A stretch of 64,000 bases of DNA, from NCBI GenBank assembly GCA_003952965.2, contig CM025850.1, positions 26,676,855 to 26,740,854 of the forward strand, read 5' to 3'. This document shows positions 60,272 through 64,000 of the stretch, one piece after another. The notes under the pieces were generated by a model. That model had not been told where the DNA came from, did no database searches, and saw only the letters and a program-made list of their open reading frames with translations. The first letter of the stretch is position 1; every line of letters begins with the position of its first letter. The stretch is from Morella rubra. Lineage: Eukaryota; Streptophyta; Magnoliopsida; Fagales; Myricaceae. The translations under genes and the position numbers were made by a program.

Positions 60272-63200
60272 ATGAGAATCATCTCCTGGACTTACCGCGG
60301 ACTTGCCCGTCCCGCGGCATCAAACCATATCAGGGCCCTGATCTGGACTCAAAATCCGGATGTCATCTTTTTGTTAGAGACCAAGGTCTCTGTTGATTTG
60401 TCTATCTCTATTTTGAACAAGTTAGGTTTTTTCTACTTATTTGCCATTCCCTCTATTGTTAAGAAGGGTGGTCTTGTTTGTGCTTGGAGACGTGGGATCT
60501 CCCTTAATGTAATTTAGTCTTCTCCTAATATTATCAGCGTGTTGTTCTACCTGAGTGATCCATTAAAAAAGTTTCTATGCTCGTTCATTTATGCTCCTCC
60601 AATTACTACTCTCAAACAAGCATTTTGGGACTATCTAATTCAACTTGGATCTACTGCTCATGAACCTTAGTTATTAATTGGGGATTTCAATGCTATTCTT
60701 CATTCTCATGAGAAACGGGGTGGTTCTGTTAATGGTGCCTCATCTTCACACTCGGGATTCATATCTACTTTGGACACCCTCGGTTTGATAGACTTGGGGT
60801 TTTCAGGTTATAAGTATACTCTGGATAATCGAAGGCAAGGACTGGCCAATATCCAAGAGAGACTTGACCATGCTCTCTCTAACTCTTTTTGGCTTCAAGG
60901 CTTTCCTAATACCTTGGTTACTCATCTCCCTATGGTTTCTTCAGATCATTGCCCTATTTTACTATGCACTCTGGGATCTATGCTACATCTGAAAAAATTC
61001 TATCAGATTTGAAGAATTTTGGATGAAGGACTCTTCTTGCCACTATGTTATTGCTAAGGCCTGGAATTCTATTGACTTTACAACTCGACCCTCTGATATT
61101 CTGTTCCAACAAAAAATCTCAGTCATGCAGTCTACTCTCAAAATTAGGAACAAGCAGCATTTTGGTTCTACTGGTGATCGTATTTCCTCTCTCACTGAGG
61201 CTATTGATTCAAATCACCAACAAACTCCTACGGCCTGAAGTTCAGATCATTGATAAGCATCTCATATTTTTGATGGACGATCAATTACAGAGAGAACATC
61301 TCCTTTAGAAGCAATTGTCTTGAGTCACTTGGTTGCAACAAAAAGAATTGAATATTAAATTCTTTTTTACCTCTACCACCATCTGTCGTAATAGGAACCT
61401 TATCAGCAAAATCAAAGACTCTTCCAATCATTGGATTTCTGATCGGGATGGCATTGGTTCTTTGTTCACAAATTTCTACTTGGATCTGTTCACTACGTCA
61501 TCACCCATTATTCCTCCAGATCTTGACAACTTGATTCAACCCATCCTTAATCCCACTGATTTGGCTGACCTCAACTCTATTCCCTCTGAAAATGAAATTT
61601 TGTCTTGCCTAAAATCCCTTGGGCCCACCAAGGTCCCAAGGCCGGATGGGTTCCCCCCTCCGTTTTTTCAGAAATATTGGGATATTATCAAATCGGACCT
61701 TATCTCTCTTATTCATCAGTTATTTACTTCGGGTTTAATGCCTGACAGCATTAATCACACCAACATTGTGCTCATCCCGAAAATGGAATCTAGCTCTACT
61801 GTTCAACATTTTTGACCAATCAGTTTGTGCAACACAGTTTACAAACTCATCTAAAAAATTCTGGCCTCTCGTCTCAAGAAATATCTGCCTCTCATGATCT
61901 CTCTTTATCAATCAACCTTTGTGAAAGTTCAGCTGATTCAAGAAGACTCTGTTGTTGCTTATAAGGCTCTTCACTCTATTAAAAAAAAAAAAAAAAAAAA
62001 AGGAGGAAGGAGGGCTAATGAATGCGGACAAAAAACATAGACAAAGCTTTTTTTTACTGGTCCCTCTGGCTCTGAAGCATTTTGGGTTTCTGCCTTCCTT
62101 CACCAATTGGATCTCAAGTTGCTTATCTTCGGCCTCTTTCTCCATTTTACTAAATGGATCCAGTTTTGGGTATTTCAAGTACTCAAGAGGGTTGAGACAA
62201 GGTGACCCTCTCTCTCATTTCCTATTTATAATTGGCTCTGAAAGTCTTTCTAGACTTTTTCTAAAGGAAGAGAACCTGTCCAATCTCAAAGGCATTCAAA
62301 TTGGTCCAAGTGGTCCTAAATTCTCTCATCTTCTTTTTGCTGATGATCTTATTATTTTTGGTTGTGCTACGATTCGTGAAGCTCAGGTTATCATTCATTG
62401 TATTCACAAGTATTTTGGTTGGTCTGGTCAATCCATCAATGTGTCGACATCTTCCATCCTCATCAGCAAAAATACTTCTAGAGATACCCATAAAGATATT
62501 CTCCCCCTTCTGAATCTAAAGGCTTCTCCTTTCAGATCCAAGCACATAGGTCTCCCTTTGTTTTTGGATAAATTCAAAAAGGACAGTTTTCTTCATATTA
62601 CTAATTCTATTGATTAGCTTATTGGTAGTTGGAAAGCCAAGCTTCTCTCTCAAGCGGCCCATACTCAATTGATTAAATCTGTTGCCTTTACCATCCCTTC
62701 TTCCTCTATGGGTACTTTTCTTCTCCTTAAATTGTTCTGCAAACATCTTGGCAGACTATTTAAAAATTTTTGGTGGAACTTTCCCTTCAATAAATCTCAC
62801 AACCTCATTCTTAAGAACTGGTCTTCCATATGCTCTCCTAAATCTCGGGGTGGTCTTGGTTTATGTAAAATGGAGGCCACTAATATTGCCTTAGTCTCTA
62901 AACTAGCTAAACCTTCATCTCTATGGGCTACAATTCTCTCCAAGAAGTACAGAGTGAAAGAAAAATTCTGGCCTTTACCAGCAGCCCCTGGATTCTCTCC
63001 TATTTGGAAAGGCATTTTGGCTACTCGACAACTCCTAAAATCTGGTTTTTGCTACCAGATTTACAATGGTGCGAATACAAAAATCTGGTCTGACCATGGC
63101 TTCCTTCCTTGTGTTCTCTAAAACCTTCCCCCAACCCTGCTCTTCCTATCTTAAATAATCTGGACATGTGAACCCTCTTTTCAACTCTAGTGGTACTGGG

Positions 63201-64000
63201 TGGGATTTGGAAAAATTACATGAGTTCTTTTCAGCTCCAACTATCAAGGCTATATTGGAGGTGAAAATTATTCCTACCACAAGATCAGATTCAATTCTCT
63301 GGGTTCACAATAGATCAGGTTCTTATTCGGTTCAATCAGGATATCAACATATCATAGCAAGCTAAGATGGGGTTTTAAATCATTTATCAAATACTGAATG
63401 GAACAGACTCTGGAATCTCAAAATATGCAACAGACTGAAATTGTTGCTTTGGAAATTAGTATGAAATATTTTACCCACGACAGCTCGCCTCTTTATCCCT
63501 CTTCACTCTCATCTTCAGACTCCTTCAGTGGTGGACTTCAATTGTCAGATCTGCAAAGACAATAAAGAGGAAACTGTCAGTCATTTATTTCTGGATTGTT
63601 AGTTAGCAAAACATCTTTGGAGAACTAGCCCTTGGCCAATTATTTCTCAGCTCTAGGCTAAACAACCAATCTCGGCTTGGATTCGAGTCATCCTGGATCC
63701 TCATGGCAGCATTGGCATTCCTTTAGATGAGGTGCATCATTTCCAAATTTTTGCTTTGGTGCTTTGTGATCTGATATGGACAAACAGAAATAAATTAGTG
63801 AAAGCAGCTCGGCTTATTATTTTGGAGCAAATCACGAATCAACTACTCAGAACCGTTCGAGCTCATTACCATGCATGGAGCTCTTCGGCAATCCAGGTTC
63901 AGATTCCCTCTACTCTAACTCCTCCTAATTGCTTCATAGCCCAATTTGATGCAGCTCTCTGTCCCTCTGCTTCATCGGTGGCCGCCGTACTGCTAGATCT
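60272..64000 (+). pseudogene. LINE ORF2 (endonuclease, reverse transcriptase, RNase H), interrupted and cut by the window
   Basis: The endonuclease begins MRIISWTYRGL; most relatives have WNCRG, so the first catalytic Asn is replaced. The RT box FADD is intact at ~62336-62347, but stops and frame changes separate the domains. A 21-base A run (61981-62001) sits in the RT region where relatives encode a Lys/Arg-rich stretch. Confidence 0.85.
61981..62001. repeat. A21 homopolymer inside the LINE RT region
   Basis: Follows CTCTATT and precedes GGAGGAAGGAGGG. Probably slippage expansion of a Lys codon run. Confidence 0.85.

Larger units (their letters stand above)
57995..64000 (+). mobile_element. 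L1-clade LINE retrotransposon, degenerate, continuing past the right edge
   Basis: A pyrimidine-rich 5' region leads to ORF1 at 58146. ORF1 has a DUF4283-like nucleic-acid-binding region (FWVQLHGLPLSIAS ~58508) and a zinc knuckle (FCFHCGCLGYLVSSC ~58720), then a long Pro/Ser-rich tail to about 59990. ORF2 follows with an AP-type endonuclease (~60272-61010: RGLARPAASNHIRALI, IGDFNAIL, SSDHCPI), reverse transcriptase (~61580-62620: RGLRQGDPLSHFL, LLFADDLIIF), a zf-RVT segment (~63390-63640) and the start of an RNase H domain (QFDAALCPSASSVAAVL, ~63950). Several in-frame stops and frame changes interrupt both ORFs (for example after 58304, 60516, 61012, 61815, 62617 and 63121), so this copy is dead. 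The 5' boundary is approximate; the 3' end and tail are outside the window. Confidence 0.9.

Overview
The window is nuclear DNA from a flowering plant, almost certainly a eudicot. Its genes have short coding exons separated by AT-rich introns with GT..AG borders. The recognisable proteins match plant-only families: MCTP16-type C2 protein, RTM2-like small heat-shock protein, BPA1-like RRM protein, LRK10-like receptor and RH48/RH33-type helicase. The spacers hold Ty1/copia, TRIM, L1-type LINE and hAT/Mutator-type elements. The species cannot be named from the sequence.

Layout. 1-2416 (minus): 5' part of a DEAD-box RNA helicase that runs off the left edge. 3667-5151 (plus): small methyl-CpG-binding-domain protein. 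5.4-12.3 kb: transposon cluster with a 611-bp hAT-type element and a broken Copia element (6508-11691), both apparently inside an older pair of inverted arms. 12.77-13.26 kb: orphan LINE RNase H fragment. 16346-19546 (minus): intronless MCTP16-like gene. 23411-30205 (minus): ten-coding-exon ankyrin/RCC1-repeat gene with a 1.4-kb leader intron, a TRIM element in intron 1 and an apparent one-base loss at the start of coding exon 4. 32-38 kb: AT-rich spacer. 38194-43371 (minus): eight-coding-exon BPA1-like RRM protein. 45.0-55.6 kb: second transposon cluster, in which a broken Copia element (46118-54578) sits in an exon remnant of an LRK10-like receptor gene and carries a Mutator-type MITE in its left LTR. 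56340-57397 (plus): short RTM2-like gene with a MITE in its promoter region. About 58.0 kb to the right edge: a degenerate L1-clade LINE, cut by the window end.

The host genes are unrelated housekeeping, signalling or defence-linked genes and form no operon or cluster. The window is most informative as a stratified transposon record: element inside element, clear target-site duplications (5 bp for LTR elements, 8 bp for hAT, 9 bp for Mutator) and one occupied/empty site pair preserved within a single Copia element. I see no new gene system. The items most worth a second look are the exon-4 frame problem in the ANK-RCC1 gene, the receptor exon split by Copia 2, and the MITE present in only one of two sister LTRs. 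No tRNA, rRNA or CRISPR array was recognised. Exon borders were read by eye from splice motifs, reading frame and remembered family sequences, with no transcript data.
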